DNA from: Struthio camelus
Taxonomy: Eukaryota > Chordata > Aves > Struthioniformes > Struthionidae
DNA: 64,000 bases
NCBI RefSeq assembly: GCF_040807025.1
Contig: NC_090942.1
Location: 78,225,987 to 78,289,986, forward strand
Direction: 5' to 3'
The translations under genes and the position numbers were made by a program. The notes under the pieces are model-generated. The model was not told where the DNA came from. It did not search any database and saw only the letters and a list, made by a program, of their open reading frames with translations. Shown here piece after piece: positions 35,901 to 50,900 of this stretch (the first letter of the stretch is position 1; each line of letters begins with the position of its first letter).

Positions 35901-38900
35901 ATATGTTAGTGGCAGCACTGAGAAACTGACACCATCTCCTCTATTCTCAATTGCAGGCAATTCTACTGCTATGTAATGATTTGAGAATCTATTTATACTT
36001 CCATTTTATGGATTGGATAAACCACTGAGTATATCAATGCACAGTGAGTCAGTCATAAGCTTAAGAGGCCCCAATTACGTATCTCTGTCCAGCTTGAAGA
36101 AATTTACAAAACAACTAATACATATTTTAGCCTTAATGACTCTACTTTGGAAAATTAATAGGTATTCCAAAATGAAGTCTGAACAGAGGAATTATTTCAA
36201 CTGACCTTACCTTCCGGCAGGTAGGAGCGGAGGGTAGGAAACCCTCAAAACAAGCAAACAAAGGTTCAGAGATATCAGACCAGAGGCTTATAAAGAGAAG
36301 GGCACTGGCTTTTGGTGAGATGGAGGGACGGAACGAGGCAAGGTCAAAATGAGCTAACAGGGAGAGGACCCCATGGTTGAAATGACAAATCACGTGGGGA
36401 AAGGAAACCCTGGATATCATGACAGATTGACCAAATCTTTAAGGATTGTGAGCAGTAAGGAAAATGAGACAGGGATTTATCATCTCTCTCTTGTGTTACC
36501 TAAAGTAGCAAGCAATCGTTTCAGAATTCTTTAAAAGGCCATGCCTATCCGCTTCAACAGATATGTTTCCATGTTCTTGGAAAGATTAGCTGCAAATTCA
36601 GACGTCACGCCTTTTGGTCCTGTTGTAACTTGAAAATTGGTCCTCGGTTAATTCACATTAATTAGCATGACTGTACACACTAACATTTTGTACATATTCT
36701 TGTATGTTGTTCCAACACAAATAAAATTAGTGCATCATTTAAAACTTCTTTAGTCTGAGCTAAGAAAAGGAAAAAAAGGCTGTTGTACTTTAGAGGCTGG
36801 TTAGAGAAAACACAGTCTGTAAAAGAATGCATATCTATGAAAATTGGACCGTAAGATTCCTCTTTCCTTACCAATGTATGGGTGGGTAAATGAAAATGGC
36901 TTAGAAAAAAAGCTTTTACGTTATCATCACCCACAGAGACAGCTGTCACAGACTTAATACAAACCTGCATTTTAATTTTAATATATAAAATATATGTTTG
37001 GACTTTAACATACATCTAGTACCAGTGAGTATCAGTCCTTGAGACTCTATCAGCACAACCCTTGTTCTCATTAAATATTTATTCTGACAGGAGACATTGT
37101 GGCTCTCTGTAATTTATTTCTGCATTTCCGATTCCACTTGCAAAGAGAAGTGCTATTACAGCAAACTTATTCCATGAAAGGAAAAGGAATAACTGCGTGG
37201 GGATAAACATCAACACACAGTCTTTTCTTGCTCAGCTACTCTCCAGGCAAAAAGAAACCATCTACACTGCGCTTCTATGAATACAGGAGGGATGCTGGGT
37301 TGAGGCAGGACTGTGCTGAAACATCACCAGTACAGCACATCCACAAAGTCAATCAGATAACTAAGGAGTGAAAGCCAGGCAGTGCAGCCTCCATGGCTTT
37401 ACTGAGTTCATACCCTAGGCCATGCACTTGACTTTGCCTGTCAGCTAGCAGATCCATGGAGCACTGCAGAGATGACACAGGAGATGGCCTGTGATCCACG
37501 TAGTCTAGGAAGCCCAGGGAAGGAGGGTTCTGATTCAGAAGGAAGCGGGCCTTTGGAAGCTCAAAGGTCTTCACTGTTTTTATCTAAATATGCTTCTGTC
37601 AGAAAAATGAAAACCTTGATCAAGTGCAGCTTCTTTAGAAGAGTGCTTTAAATCTATGAACCTCAGTGCTAATTATTAGCATGCACGTATGCATACACAT
37701 GCACACAAATTACACATATTCCAGTGTTCCATCGTACTCCAATTCACACAGCAAACAGTATTTCTATGATACCTGTTTTATAAAGGGAAAGACTGCAGAT
37801 TGATAGTTTAGACTTCTGGTTTCCAGCCAGCCAGAAGGTTAGTATTTCTCCTCCCTACACATGCATGAGGACCACTGATCCTGAATTTTCCCACTCATGA
37901 ACTTTTCAGTTTTGTCACCCAGTGTATAGGCCGTTTTCTTCTACCTTAGCACTCAGTTACTCTACTCAGAACGTTCAGGGTCTTAGTGCAAGTGAAAACT
38001 AGATGTTTAACTTTTGAGGGAACTGGTTTTTTTTACTTGTCATCCTTAATAAATTATCATTTATTCCACACACATCCCCCAAAGCCTCATATAAAAACAG
38101 TCATCGACCTGATTTCCGCTGTGTTTTAACCCCCCCCACAGGGTGATTTGGTTAAAAGTAAAAAACAGATAAAGCCTTTATATATAATGAAATATATACA
38201 TAACCTCCTTACACCTCTATTAGCACTAAAAACAAATCTAAATTACAGATATAAACAAAGCCGAACATGCTTTTGGTTTAGAAACAATGGCTTAACACAG
38301 CAATGGTAGCCAAATACCAGACTTAGATGTCAGCGCAGATCCCAGAGAACAGCAGCTGGCTGGAAAGACAAACTAGGAATACTGTATATACGCATGTGAT
38401 GATTGACGCAAGCCTATACTGGGCTTAGGAGAGTTTATTAAATTAGCTACTGTGTGAGGTAAATGCGAGTCTTTCAGTGTGGCTCCTGATTCCCCATCTG
38501 GGAATAAAGCATAGCAAAACTGACCATTTGAACCAAGTGACTTAAAAAGGATGTCTGCAGAGACGTGTGGGAACCGCCACATTTTATGGGGTATGCTAGA
38601 ATAAATTGCTGAAACTGAGATTTTTAAAGGAGATATGAAAATTGGGTGTCAGAGCTGAATTTAATCCCCTTTGATGATCCCAATCAGCACAAAACTTGGC
38701 CATAACCAAACATCATATTTTGCATCTCTTGCATGTTCCAACATCTTCACCCCATGTTTCTGAAAGTGTGTGCATGCCTCAGTGGGGATGAGCAAGTTTT
38801 ACAAAGAGGAAACAAGTCACTGAAAAACAGGATTAAGCTGTCAGCCTTTAGGCAAGAGGCACCAGATGCAATATTTGTAAGTACCCAGCAATCCACCCTT

Positions 38901-41900
38901 CCCTTCTTTCAGCTGCTGCTGACCGCAGATCCACATTTCATCCTGGAGGAAGACTGCTGGCCCTGCTAGATCCAAGGTCATATGCTAAAACAGATGTGGA
39001 ATTTGTTTACGATTATCCAAATCCAATTAAAAGGAAGCCAGTCAGCATCTGGGGAACTTCAGCGCACTCTATCTGAGAAATGCTCTTCCCTGACAAGCTC
39101 ATTTGTTATGTCAATACAATGCTTTGGGAGAAAATAGAGTGTTCCAATTTATCACAGAGCATCTGGAAAGAGATGGGATGGGAAACAGCAGTGCCAGAAC
39201 TGGTAAGTTTTTAGGAGAGTCTTAAATCATCTGTGAACCTGCAATTCTATGTTGCATAAGAGCACGTGCAAACAAAGCCCAGTCAGTGCAGTCTGAAAGC
39301 GTGCTGATTGGGCTGCGCAGTCCTTTTCAGCGATACTTAATGATGTGCAGAAATCAGGACTCATCAAGAACCCTCCCAGCCCACACTCCCCACTACAGAA
39401 GCCCCTGTGATGAATGGGAACTCTTCATTTGTGCCCTTTTTCACAGCCAGTATCTCAGCAACACTACCAATGCTAGTTCATGGCCATACTGCCTCTGCTT
39501 ATCAGTAGGTGCAACTGCTCCAAGGGCAACCAGACAGCATAGCAAGACAGCCAATAATACTTCAAATTGCCTCACAGTTATTCCTCTTTATTTCTATTTA
39601 TTACTTTTAATATCAAATTTAGTCTTTGTAGGAGAACTATTCTTTTATGCTGCTGTTCTCTGGCTGCTCTTACCACTTTCTGACCATTGGCACACTTTCA
39701 CATGCAGCCATTGAGTGTCACAGATTTGTTCAAGGTAAAATGGCAGCTACAAAGCATGGTGCTTCCGGCAAAACTTTCCTTCTCTCTGTTTCTAATGCAG
39801 TTTTATTTCAAGAGTTTTCTCCCCTCCACATCAGCTAACATGGGACAAACTAGCAGCTCAGGGATGCAAGGGTCTTTGATATGTTCCTTTTACTCTCCCC
39901 CTTGTTTGGAAAAGCATCCAGAAAAAACAAAGGAATGCTAATGTTAGTATTAAAGATTTTCTAGCACTCTCAATTAGTTGCACCTTATTTGATCTACCAA
40001 CGCTTGATCAAGTTTCAGCTAATACAATGCAATGGACCCATTATGACTCATAATTTTTTTATAGCATTGCTAGATATAAGTGCTCATTAAAAATGAGGGC
40101 TGCTACAGCTGTCATAGATTGGCTTAGCAAGTGCTGTAAAGCAATTCCCCATATAGTTCTCCTAATTGCCTACAAACGTCTTCCACTTTCACCAATTTCA
40201 GTGTGTATTTGCAGGTAAGTAATGACAGTTTCATCTGCAGCCTACAACAGTGGAAGAAAAACTAGATTTTCCACTGAAGAAAAAACCCTAAACCTTAAAA
40301 ATATTTCTTCAGCTCCATACGTTCTGTTTCTCTTACATCTTGGAATTCCAATGGGCTTAAGAATAAGGATCTTTATTGTTATCAATGAGACTTTCAATAA
40401 TAAAAATGAGGCATACACCTTGACAGCCTATTTCCCAATTCTTCTGTTATAATGTTCCTAGGTAAAACTTAGGATTCAGAATAAAGGCTAAATTGTTATC
40501 TTTCCAATATTGAGCGCCCAATTAAATACATAATGGAAGACCTAAGTTTCAGAAAGGGCCAAGTACTCATCCTCTGCAACTTATGCCCTTTTAAGTGGCC
40601 TAATGCCCCTAAAATCAATAGTCACTTGCCAGGGAAGTCTATGGAACATGAAGAAACTGAATCGAGATCTTATGAAACTTATGGCAATAACTTAAATAAG
40701 ACCAGATTTAAAAGAAGAGTTAACTGCATGATTTCTGACAATATTCAGTAAGCAGTGTCTCAGCATTTTGGACTCATAATCAGGTTATTTTTCATTCGTA
40801 GCTGCCTCCTTTTAAAAAACAAAACCAATAGGCCAAATTCTGCTTGCCTTTCAATTTGGGGATGCCAGACTTACATCAGAGAACAAAGAAACGGCTCCAT
40901 TAGGTCTGAGCTCTGTTTTGACTGTATTTAACCAGATGCTGTGAACAGCAAACGACGGAAACTGCAGCCTATAAAGTTCTTTCGGACTAAAACGCACCTT
41001 CCGCTTGGCAAAAAAAAAAAAAAAAAAAATCACTAAACTGTTTATACACGTCTTATCTGTAGAATTTTTGCTACTATATGTAATACAGTATTTTAAAGCA
41101 GTGCTTTAATAAGGTGGTTACAAAATAGTGTTATTCTCAGCTAATGTATTGGTGCTATTTTTTAAAAAACAGCCTGAATGCTAATACTCCTTTATGCTGA
41201 GATGCTAACTACTCTATAGAGAAAAGGATGGAAAGTGCAGAACTAGCTACAACACATTTCAGACAAGGCACCGACTGCAAAGGCTTCACCACTTTCACAA
41301 AGAAAGGCAGACGATGCAGTATGTCTCACACACAATACCACCAACACAAGCAGCTCAGAGGAAAAGGCCTACCGATACTTTTGTGCGTGCTGGATCCTAG
41401 AGCTGGAGCAATACTAGTAAATAAAACACACCAGGGCCTGTTCTCTGGCCCTGAGGACATGCAGCACAGCAGAACCCACATCCCCTGAGATAAATTCCCC
41501 AAACAAGACAGCCTCATCCACGTAGCTTCTTGGGAACGGTCCCTGGCTCTGGCCATCTCCCACTCTGTTCTGGGAAGCATACTGTCAGACAGAGAGCTGA
41601 ATCACACAGACCACAGCTGTGTCAGGGAACGCGCTTAACAACAAAACAGCACAGATGATGGCCTGCCACTGCATTACCCTGTGTCTTAGTTAAGTTTATC
41701 AGTGTGGACATGGTGGTGCAGATATCCAGATTGTCTACTTTGCCTAGTTTAGACTTCATAAAACCAGGAAAAAAAAGTTTGAGTCACTTGCTCCCTTAAC
41801 ATTGAATCTAACCCATAACACCACCAATCTGCCCCAGCAGGCAGAGGTCCACAAGGCAAAGGCCTCTTGCTGAGGACAGCAAGAGCAAAAAGCGTTTCTC

Positions 41901-44900
41901 TTCTATGCCTCATAAGTCACAACATGCTCACAGCCACCAGCTCTGCAGCGAGAACCAGTTAAATACTAATAGCCCTAAGAAGCCTGAGCCAGGTCCCCAG
42001 ATTGCTCAAAATCTAGAGATTAAAATAACAACACACCAGCGTGTTTTTATTTGCCTTCTGATTGATGAGTCAGGATTTGTTTTCAAGCTTGTTTCCACAT
42101 CCACGGCCTTATCATATCTAGGTCTCCCAGATTTTGTTGTATGTCCTTCATTGATAGAATAGGTTGGTATCTAATATTCAAAAGGAAAAGTATCTCACTC
42201 ATGGACTTTCTCTTTACGCTTTAGCTGGGCTGGTAAAACACGTCCCTATGGATGCTCATCACATCTGCAGCAGATGTAATCACCAGTGGAGCAGTTTGTG
42301 TAAAGTTGCCCCAATTCACTTAAGGCTAAATCAGCCCAATTAGCTTAAGGAGTTTATTTTTTTGGCATAAATTCACCTGGCAAACTTTGCCTGAGGCAAA
42401 TTAAGTCTTCACACAAAATGCTCTATGGGCAGTTTTATACGAACAGTGACAAATAGCAGGTAAAGGGCACTAACAACTTGCACCAGTGCAGATGCTTTTA
42501 AAAGAGGATATATATTAGAGCTCTTAGATTATTTCTTTCCGTTCAGTTTCATATATTACCCCAGCAGGAGCTGAACTTAATCTCCAACACTGTCTAAGCC
42601 TTCCCACTGTGCCTAATTCCCTTCCATTTTCACAGAGGCAACACAACACTGTACCAAGGATAACAATGCAGAAAAGAACTTTGTTGTAATGACAAGTCAT
42701 TGTTTTTTAAAATCACCCTCCAGGACTCCACTGTGTTAAAGAGAAGTGCTTAGTTATCTTCAGTACCACTGATTCCTAGGACAACTGCCTCCCTTTCTGT
42801 GTTTTGTTGAACAGAGTTGTAATATGGTCTGTGGCTAACTGCAGAGCCTTGTAATGAGCTCTGCTGATAGAAATAGCATCAGAAGCCAAGAGACAGTAAA
42901 GCATCCATATTAGAAACCTGTGCTGAGACAGTTCTCCTAGCCTTTGCTGTGAACTTGTTTCTCTCCCCATATGCCTGGCATGTTTGGGAAGATACCTGCC
43001 CCTTCCATAAGTGCCTTTCTTGACATTCAGACTTGCATAGTGATCCAAAATGGAATTCTGTGCCCCAGTTTCAATCCCTGGCAGGAAAATTTTAGGCAAA
43101 AACCTACCTACACATTAATGTGTATTTGCATATATCTGGTGGTGAAATTACAAGAAGGCAGCACACTGATACTATCATGTGGGAGCATTGCAGGTAAGAG
43201 CTATAAGTGCAAAAAATGGAAAAGAAGCATATTTTTGTTTTTGAGGTTCAAGAAACATTGTTTACCTTCTATGCAGGAAACTACATTGCCTCTTTAGTCA
43301 TCTACTAGCTGTCTAAGATCAGGGAGTAAACCATTTTGTCTCAGACAAAATCCCCCTCAAGTTATTGCTATCCATCATAAGAGCTGCTCTATGCAATATC
43401 AGCCTTTGCAAGGTAACTGTGCCCTCACTCATGTTTAGCACACTGTCATTCCATCTGTCTGCTGAACTGCAATTTTAGGCAAGCTACAAACATTTCTCTT
43501 GTTGCTTTTCAAAATTAGAAACGGAAGCAGATCTAATTGGGAGGATGAAAGAGGATCTGCAAAGCTACATCACTGTGGGTTTTCTCAGAATTGCAGCAAA
43601 ATCCTTGATGAGAGTACACTATTTCTAACAGAAAGCACTAGTGATTCAATAGCAGCACGGATATTGATCATTATTAATGTGCACCTCAGCTATATATGCA
43701 TATAGCAATCCAATTTTAGCAATGCCTGTAGCTGTTTTGTGCTATTCTGCCAGCCCTGACCAACAGTACACAGGCTTTTAACTGGATGGTTAGCCTAGGT
43801 TTACGGTCAACATAAGCAGGACACTTGCATCAACAGGACATTGCAGAACGGCCAACGTACTGACAAACCTGTACTGCTGCACGCATAGCCACTGTGTATC
43901 TACTGAACATGATTCTTATCTCACCGGCTTCACTCTTTTCTCATTTTGTTGGCTTAGATGAATTTATTACTCATGTACTTGGATGGGCTAATTCAGCACC
44001 CTTGTCTACATCCCACATGGTGATCTAATTTCATTATATGCTGTCCAGAACTTGCAGCCTTATAAAGGACGATGGCCTTCACATCTTCCACTGCAAATGG
44101 AGGGTGTTTAAGAGGACATGAAATCAGATCCCATTTTTAAAATTATAGATGGATTTTGGCATTAGTAAGAAAAATCTCTCCTCAGTTGGTTCTCCAGTGC
44201 TCTTCCTTTTCCCACCCTTCTCTCTCTCAGCTACTGCCGCAGGCTTATCTAGCTCAACTTCCTTTACACACTTTCAGCCCCCAATATGCTTCCTTTTTGA
44301 CATTCCTCAGTACCCCGTCACTCCCCTCACAGCGGGCTTCCCCAGCCTGCAGACCTATTTGGCTTAAATGTTTAATAATTGAATGGTTCCTCTGCTATGC
44401 TATCTTGTCTGTACACACACAGCAAAACATATCCCTGCTACTGAATCTGCAATAGGCTACAGGATTAATATATGACATAAATTGATTTAATTTGTTTTGT
44501 GGGAGTCCATAAAGGACTTTGGTATTTAGAACCATAACTATTTCAGCTCTCATGCCACATCCCTCTGCATTCTCCAAAGTGTTACAAAACATTTGAACAG
44601 GGTCAAAGTGATGAGATCTTGGGGGCTTTATGTTTTCAGCCCTTTGTTGGTTGCTCCCACTCACTGAGTGGAGAGGAAAAAAAAAAAAAAAAAAAAAACC
44701 TCTTTCCTACATACTAGCGTTACTACTTGCTCTGCTTTAATACCTAGATGCTTAACTTAAATTCAGAGCCACAATTTGCTAAGTTTCTCTGCAAAAATAT
44801 AAATGGCAGATGACACCTTCTGGCCCGGAGGATTTCTTGTCTTCATAAATAACACACACAAATACTGGTAGGAGATGAAACACATCCACATGATTCCAAC

Positions 44901-47900
44901 AGACATTGGAGACAAAGAGATTAAATGACTTATCCAAGGTCACAGGCTCTCTAGCCAAGAAATCAAATCCAGTGCCCCAAGGCCAGCATCCCTTCTGAAG
45001 CAACATATATGGGACAACAAAGAAGGTAGAGTTTTTTCTCCTCTGTATAGGTTGTATGAGTCCCCGCTGAAGTAAAAATGAGAAAAGTCTTCTTTTAATA
45101 AAAGATTGTATAATGAGAATGAAGAATGGCATGTGCTTCATCTAATTTAAGTACAATGTTCAAGCATTTTGCTTCCTTTCATTAATATCTTCGGTATGAA
45201 AGATGAACATTAACAAGAAATGAGAACGACTGGCTGTTGGCTTAGGGATGATTTATGGCATTTTCTAATTCTTTAGTCTTTGAGGTCATTATTGTCTAAT
45301 CCAGTCGATACTGATTTTGCATATATCCAGAAAATGCTTTCTAAACAGTGTTTTTTTCCTGACTCTGCTTTCAAAAGCAAGTTGCTTGAGTTTCATAGTA
45401 TTTCACAGTAGAAAAGCAATTATGCTACATTTGCAAGAGACCCAGCGAAACCTACCAGGTAACTGGAGAATTCTTCCTCTTCTGTACCATTTGTTCTCTC
45501 CATCGCTAGCAACATCTCTTCACTGGTTTGATAAAAGGCTCAGAAGAGAGACACTGCTAGCTAGATAACAAAAACAAGTATTCCCTACCCACAGATTTTC
45601 CCTTCTCCACCATTATTTCCTGCTTGAGGCACATAAGGACCTATTCAATTCCACTCCCTCTGAAATCAGTCAAACACACAAGTGGCAAACTTCCCACAGT
45701 CTTCAATTACTTATTACTTAGTGTTTTAATCTATCATTTCTTTGCTTTGCAATAATATTTAAGACTCCAAGTCAATACTAGACTGCCTCTTGAGCTATAC
45801 ATAAATAAAACAAAAGACAGTCCCATTTCAGAAGAGCTTTCAAATCACAGGATCCCAAAGGCCCTGACCCACAAACACTCCTGTGCAAGTGTTACTTTCT
45901 GCAGCAGAGTGGTCCTGTTAACTCAGCGGAGTGACTTAAAAGAGCAGAGATTTGTACTCTTAACTCCCGAAAGGAGCGACGGATATGACGTTGGTCACCA
46001 AAAACCAAGAGCATGAAACTGGATTCAAATTTGAACACTGCAAATCAATACCTAAAATGATAGCTCACAAAACACATCTCTATCACCTAATGCAATTTGC
46101 TGTCCCATTGCTCTTTGCCCAAGAAGTCCATTCTTTTTGGCCAGTTGGTAGGAGAACTGATGTACGTTCATATTGCGTTAAAGCCGTATGATACTGGGGC
46201 TTTAGAAATTACTTAAGGAGGAGAAACTGAATAAAGGGAAGTGCTACCATTCTGATTTCTAAGACATTAACTATCACATTCATCAACATTCATGAAACTA
46301 ACAGAGGCTTTCCAGATATCTGTATTTCCATGGGGCAATACAGCTTCACAAAGCAGAGGGCAGAGGAAAAGAATACCAAACGTATTTTGTTTTTATGATA
46401 ATCTCATGATTTCTTGGGGCATGCCTCTAGGTCAGTAACACCTGAATCCACTTTTCAAATGAAACCTGGTTAAACTCAAGGCAACAATATCCTGGGAAGA
46501 GAATAGGACTTTATAATTCCCAGGCGACAGGAGAATCTGGCTATTTGGCCAGAGGAGAAACTGTTATTACAAAATAACACCAATAGAACCTCTTGGGCAG
46601 GTGTGAGGGGGTTCCATATGGGAATACTGGAAATTAAAGCTAATATGCCAACTTAATACACTAACGTCCACGTAGATACTCTCACTCACTGCCCAAGAGC
46701 CTTAGCTACAACATCAGGCCGCCTCAGTCTTGCCATTTCCAGGATTAACCTCTGCAGCCTGCAGCTGACTCACGGCACTGTCTGTCTGACAGCTCCCAGG
46801 CTAGAAACTTCCCCTGCTTGGGCACATCCCTGGGCAACCTTTCAGCCTGATTCTCCTCTCAGTTACGTCTGCACAAATCAGGACTGACTGTCAGCAGTGT
46901 TGGAGCTCTGTAAATCTGGGTAAGTGGGAAGAGAATCAGATTCCCTGTGCTTAGGCTTATTAGTCTCCCATATCACGCAGAGGCTACTGCAAGTGCTAGC
47001 CAGCTAGGCAAGTCAGGGCACAGAAAAAGTACAACTTACCAACAGCTTACCAAGCAGCAGCTGGGAATGCTTATGGGCTGGTAAGAGGGGAAAGACGCTG
47101 CAACTCCCCAACATAATCACTGTAGCTCTGCACAGACCTTTATCGCTCACTCACTGATTGCTATGGTGGATAACTGCAGTAACCGCAGATGGTGTCTTAG
47201 TTGGTGAGTTAGGTGTCTACAGACTGCAGGACACCCCTGCAAGAATAGCCCATGCGTAGCCACATACTATTAAGTCAAGCAGTAAGGTCCTTATTAATCA
47301 ATAGTAAGAGTATTATTGTGCAGTACAATAACCCTCCAAGACCTAAACCAGAAACCATCCTTACTGGATAAGTGTAACATCCCTGCCAAAAGATTTTTAT
47401 AATCTGAGAAAAAACACGAAGGGTGGGATTGCACAAGACAAACAAAGCAAGATTTCCACACAAGGCATAGTCATTTGGTGTATTTTCTTTAAAGTGTATT
47501 TCTTAAATCAAGGCCATTTCACTGATATGTTTTTATAAGATGATCCCACAAACAACTGAGACTGATGAGAAGGTGAAGGGAAGAAACAAGAGGCCAGAGT
47601 TAAGAAATTCTTAAACCAATTTCACAGCCAAAGAAAAAGTACATAAACCTACATCCTTCAAGCATCCCTTTGCCTGAAATAGAATAGCTTCTGATTCCTA
47701 AGTCTGATTCAGAGAATATTCTAGATGAGAAGCAGAAACCTGTCGATTTTTAGTGGAAAAAAATCACACAAATGAGAGAAGCTCATTGAACTCCCTATTA
47801 CATTGAATTCCCTAGTTTTGATTTGCAGCCCAGTGGCTTCTTCCATTGCTATAACTGTCAACGGATCAAAGAACTGTATCCCCTATAACAGAAGAAAAAT

Positions 47901-50900
47901 CACAGGGCACACAGAGTCCCTGGCATGGAAAAAATAATAGAGATTATAGTATGAGGGAAACGAGCCATGGAGGAACGTAGACAGAGCCCTGGCGTGTCAT
48001 AGAGAAGGGACAGAGAGAACAGTAAACACAACTCCTCCCATCAGTCAAGGAAAAGACTAGGAGACATCAGTGTCCCAGCAAGAGGCAGGTGTTGGATTCA
48101 GGGCTGCTGGAAACAGCAGAGGATAAGAGAACGGTATGCATGCAGTGAGAGAGGCGCACACACAACAGGAGGACACAGAAAACCGCAACGTGTGCACTTT
48201 GTCAACAGATGCAGCAAAAAGCATGACCTTCTCTACACAGAGAAGCTTTTACGTACATAAAATAACGGACAACTAACTCAAGTGAATTTTCTTTGTCTGA
48301 TTTCATACAATACCAGAGGTAAGCACTGAGAAAGACTATGAAAGAGGAGAGCCCAATGAACATACCCATCCTTGAACTGATCTGCAAATTCATTGTTGGC
48401 ACTTATTTAAGCCAAAGGCCTGAAGTCAGCCATCATATCTCCTAGAAGCTCATGGATAGTTACAGAAATCCAGTGCTGGAGGGAAAATTCAAAATGCTGT
48501 AAAAAAAGAACCTCCGGACAGTAAAAGGGCATACACAGCACCTGAATTTGACATCAGACAACAGGTCAGAAGAACAAGTGTTCTCATGAACTGACTGGAC
48601 TTAAAGCTAAGTGTTTCCCCAACACTGACGCTTTCCCACACAGGATTTCTGAAAACTATTTGGAAAAAAAAAAAACAACATGGGACAGACAGCTTTATTA
48701 TTCATGTAAATAGCTCGCTTTCTGAAATTATCAATTTTGCAAAATACATTAATTTGTGGGCTTTGACTCAAGAATGCAAAATGCACATTCATTCTGATAG
48801 ACACAAGAAAGGCAACAATTAAGAAAGCTACTGTACATCAGTTATGAGTAAAACAAATGGATGGATCATGTATAGTCAGGGGTTAGCATCAGAAGACATA
48901 CCAAAATACATACGTGAACTTGGCGCCAATATTATACTTCATTGGTTTAATTCCACGGAAATCATTAACCTTAACAGAAGCATGATCTATCTTTTGGCAT
49001 GGTGACTGGGGAAATACCAGGAAAGTATTTGTTTATTCATTAATTCTGGAGTCTATAGAGAAGAATTTGAATTTCCAAGTAGGCTACAAAAAAGCCCACA
49101 GTGACCAGAGGGTTCCAGGAAAGTTTTGACAGACTGTACAGTGGGTTTCCTGTGGAACACGGCATCCTAATCTCATCACTGAAGCAATCTGTTGTCTGAG
49201 TTCCATTTATTTAATGCTATGTAGAAGGGCATTCCACGTTACATTTGCAACTACTGTAAATCCCAGTGGGTCCTGTTCATCTTGTCCATTCCATGCTCCA
49301 AATAGAGTCACACAAGAGATTAAACTTGTGACTCTGTTTCTTTAGTAGAGCGGAAGCACACCTGTTTTTAAAAGTACATAGCATGACAAAAAGGTTTTCT
49401 CTAATTACAGCTCTAATATATACTTGTATATAAACATATATGCACTACCATATATTTACATAATGTTTGTTTAAATTAGTATCTTGGTTTTAGGCACAAG
49501 CTTTTCCCAGTCCAGCAGATGCCAAAAGTTGTTATTATTGATTGGACACAGGTGTCAGGATTAATTAACGATCTAAAGAGTATCATTATTCAGGGATCCA
49601 TCAGTGGAAATCACATTAAAGCAGAGTCATTCTCCATTAGGCTTATTACATTACCCCCAGTAAAGCCACTGGTACACTCAATTTTCTACCATGATAGGAC
49701 CAGCTTTTCCTTGGGTCCCTCTCAATTCACCAATATCTGTAACTATTTCCAAGCATTATCTCCATCTCACATGTTTCCAACTGTATTGCAGGGTATAATG
49801 TCTTCAAAATGGCATACATACTTCCTCAGCCACTAGCAATACCGAAGCAGCCCTGAGCCCCAGGAGTCACGGGCTATAAGCCATTTGTGTATTTTCTTCA
49901 CCAGATAAACCAACATATGGTCAACAGCTACTGATGGAGCCTTCTGTTACTAGATTGTAGCATAGGGCCCAGTAAGAGCTAGAAGCTCTGGCCTCTCACA
50001 TCTAGCAGAAGGGCTTGTTTGTATATTTTTACCTTGATTTGAGCAAATGGAGAGCTGGTGAAACACCAAACAAAACTGATTTTCGTGACAACAACAAAAA
50101 AGTTTTCCCTTGAAACTATTTGAAAATGGTGCATTTTTATTTTTTCCTAATCTCTACTGTTAAAAATATTCTTGAAATTTTTCTTGAAATTTCATTCCAA
50201 TGATGTTTTTTGTTTAAATATTTCCCCAAAAAATTGAGATTTCAAAGGTCCTTTACCCCCCTAAAATTTCATTCTGTATGTGAAATACCTTTTTGTAAAC
50301 CTACTTTTTGATTACAGCAACTTTATGAGAACTCTGAATAGTTAAGAGCAAAATCTTTATCAATGCTGCTGAGAGACAGGAGGATGGAGCTGTAGTTAAG
50401 GTGAGGAGCTGAGAGGAGCTTGGGGTTCTGGATTCACTTCTGGCTTTGCTGTGGACCTCCTGCACGACCTTGGCTAAATCAAGGGGAACCACACTCGGGC
50501 AGCCTAATTTCCACAGGCATTCCTGTCTCTAATCAACAGAGCCTCTGACAATTGATTCAGAAGCCCTAAATAAGGCACCAAACTGTAAGAGATGTAGGGT
50601 CAGCCAACAAAACAAGTTACAAGGGTCTCTAGAATTTAGGTCACCTAAATGTGGTCTTTTATCTTTTGGGGCTTGCAGAGGTTGTTAGCGTGTTCTAGAG
50701 CCTGTTCCCATGAAGGGAATGGGAGATTCCTCAGACCTGTCCTAAATGCTCTCTTTCTTGGCAAGTAAAATACATTGGTACCTATGCTGGTCCCGAGGCT
50801 GCCCCTCCCAGCTCATCTACACAGCACTGTACCTAGAGTTTTGGTGTCTCAGTTCTCAATCCTCCTTTTTCTTAGCTTTCTCTTGGCCTGCTTAGTAAAC

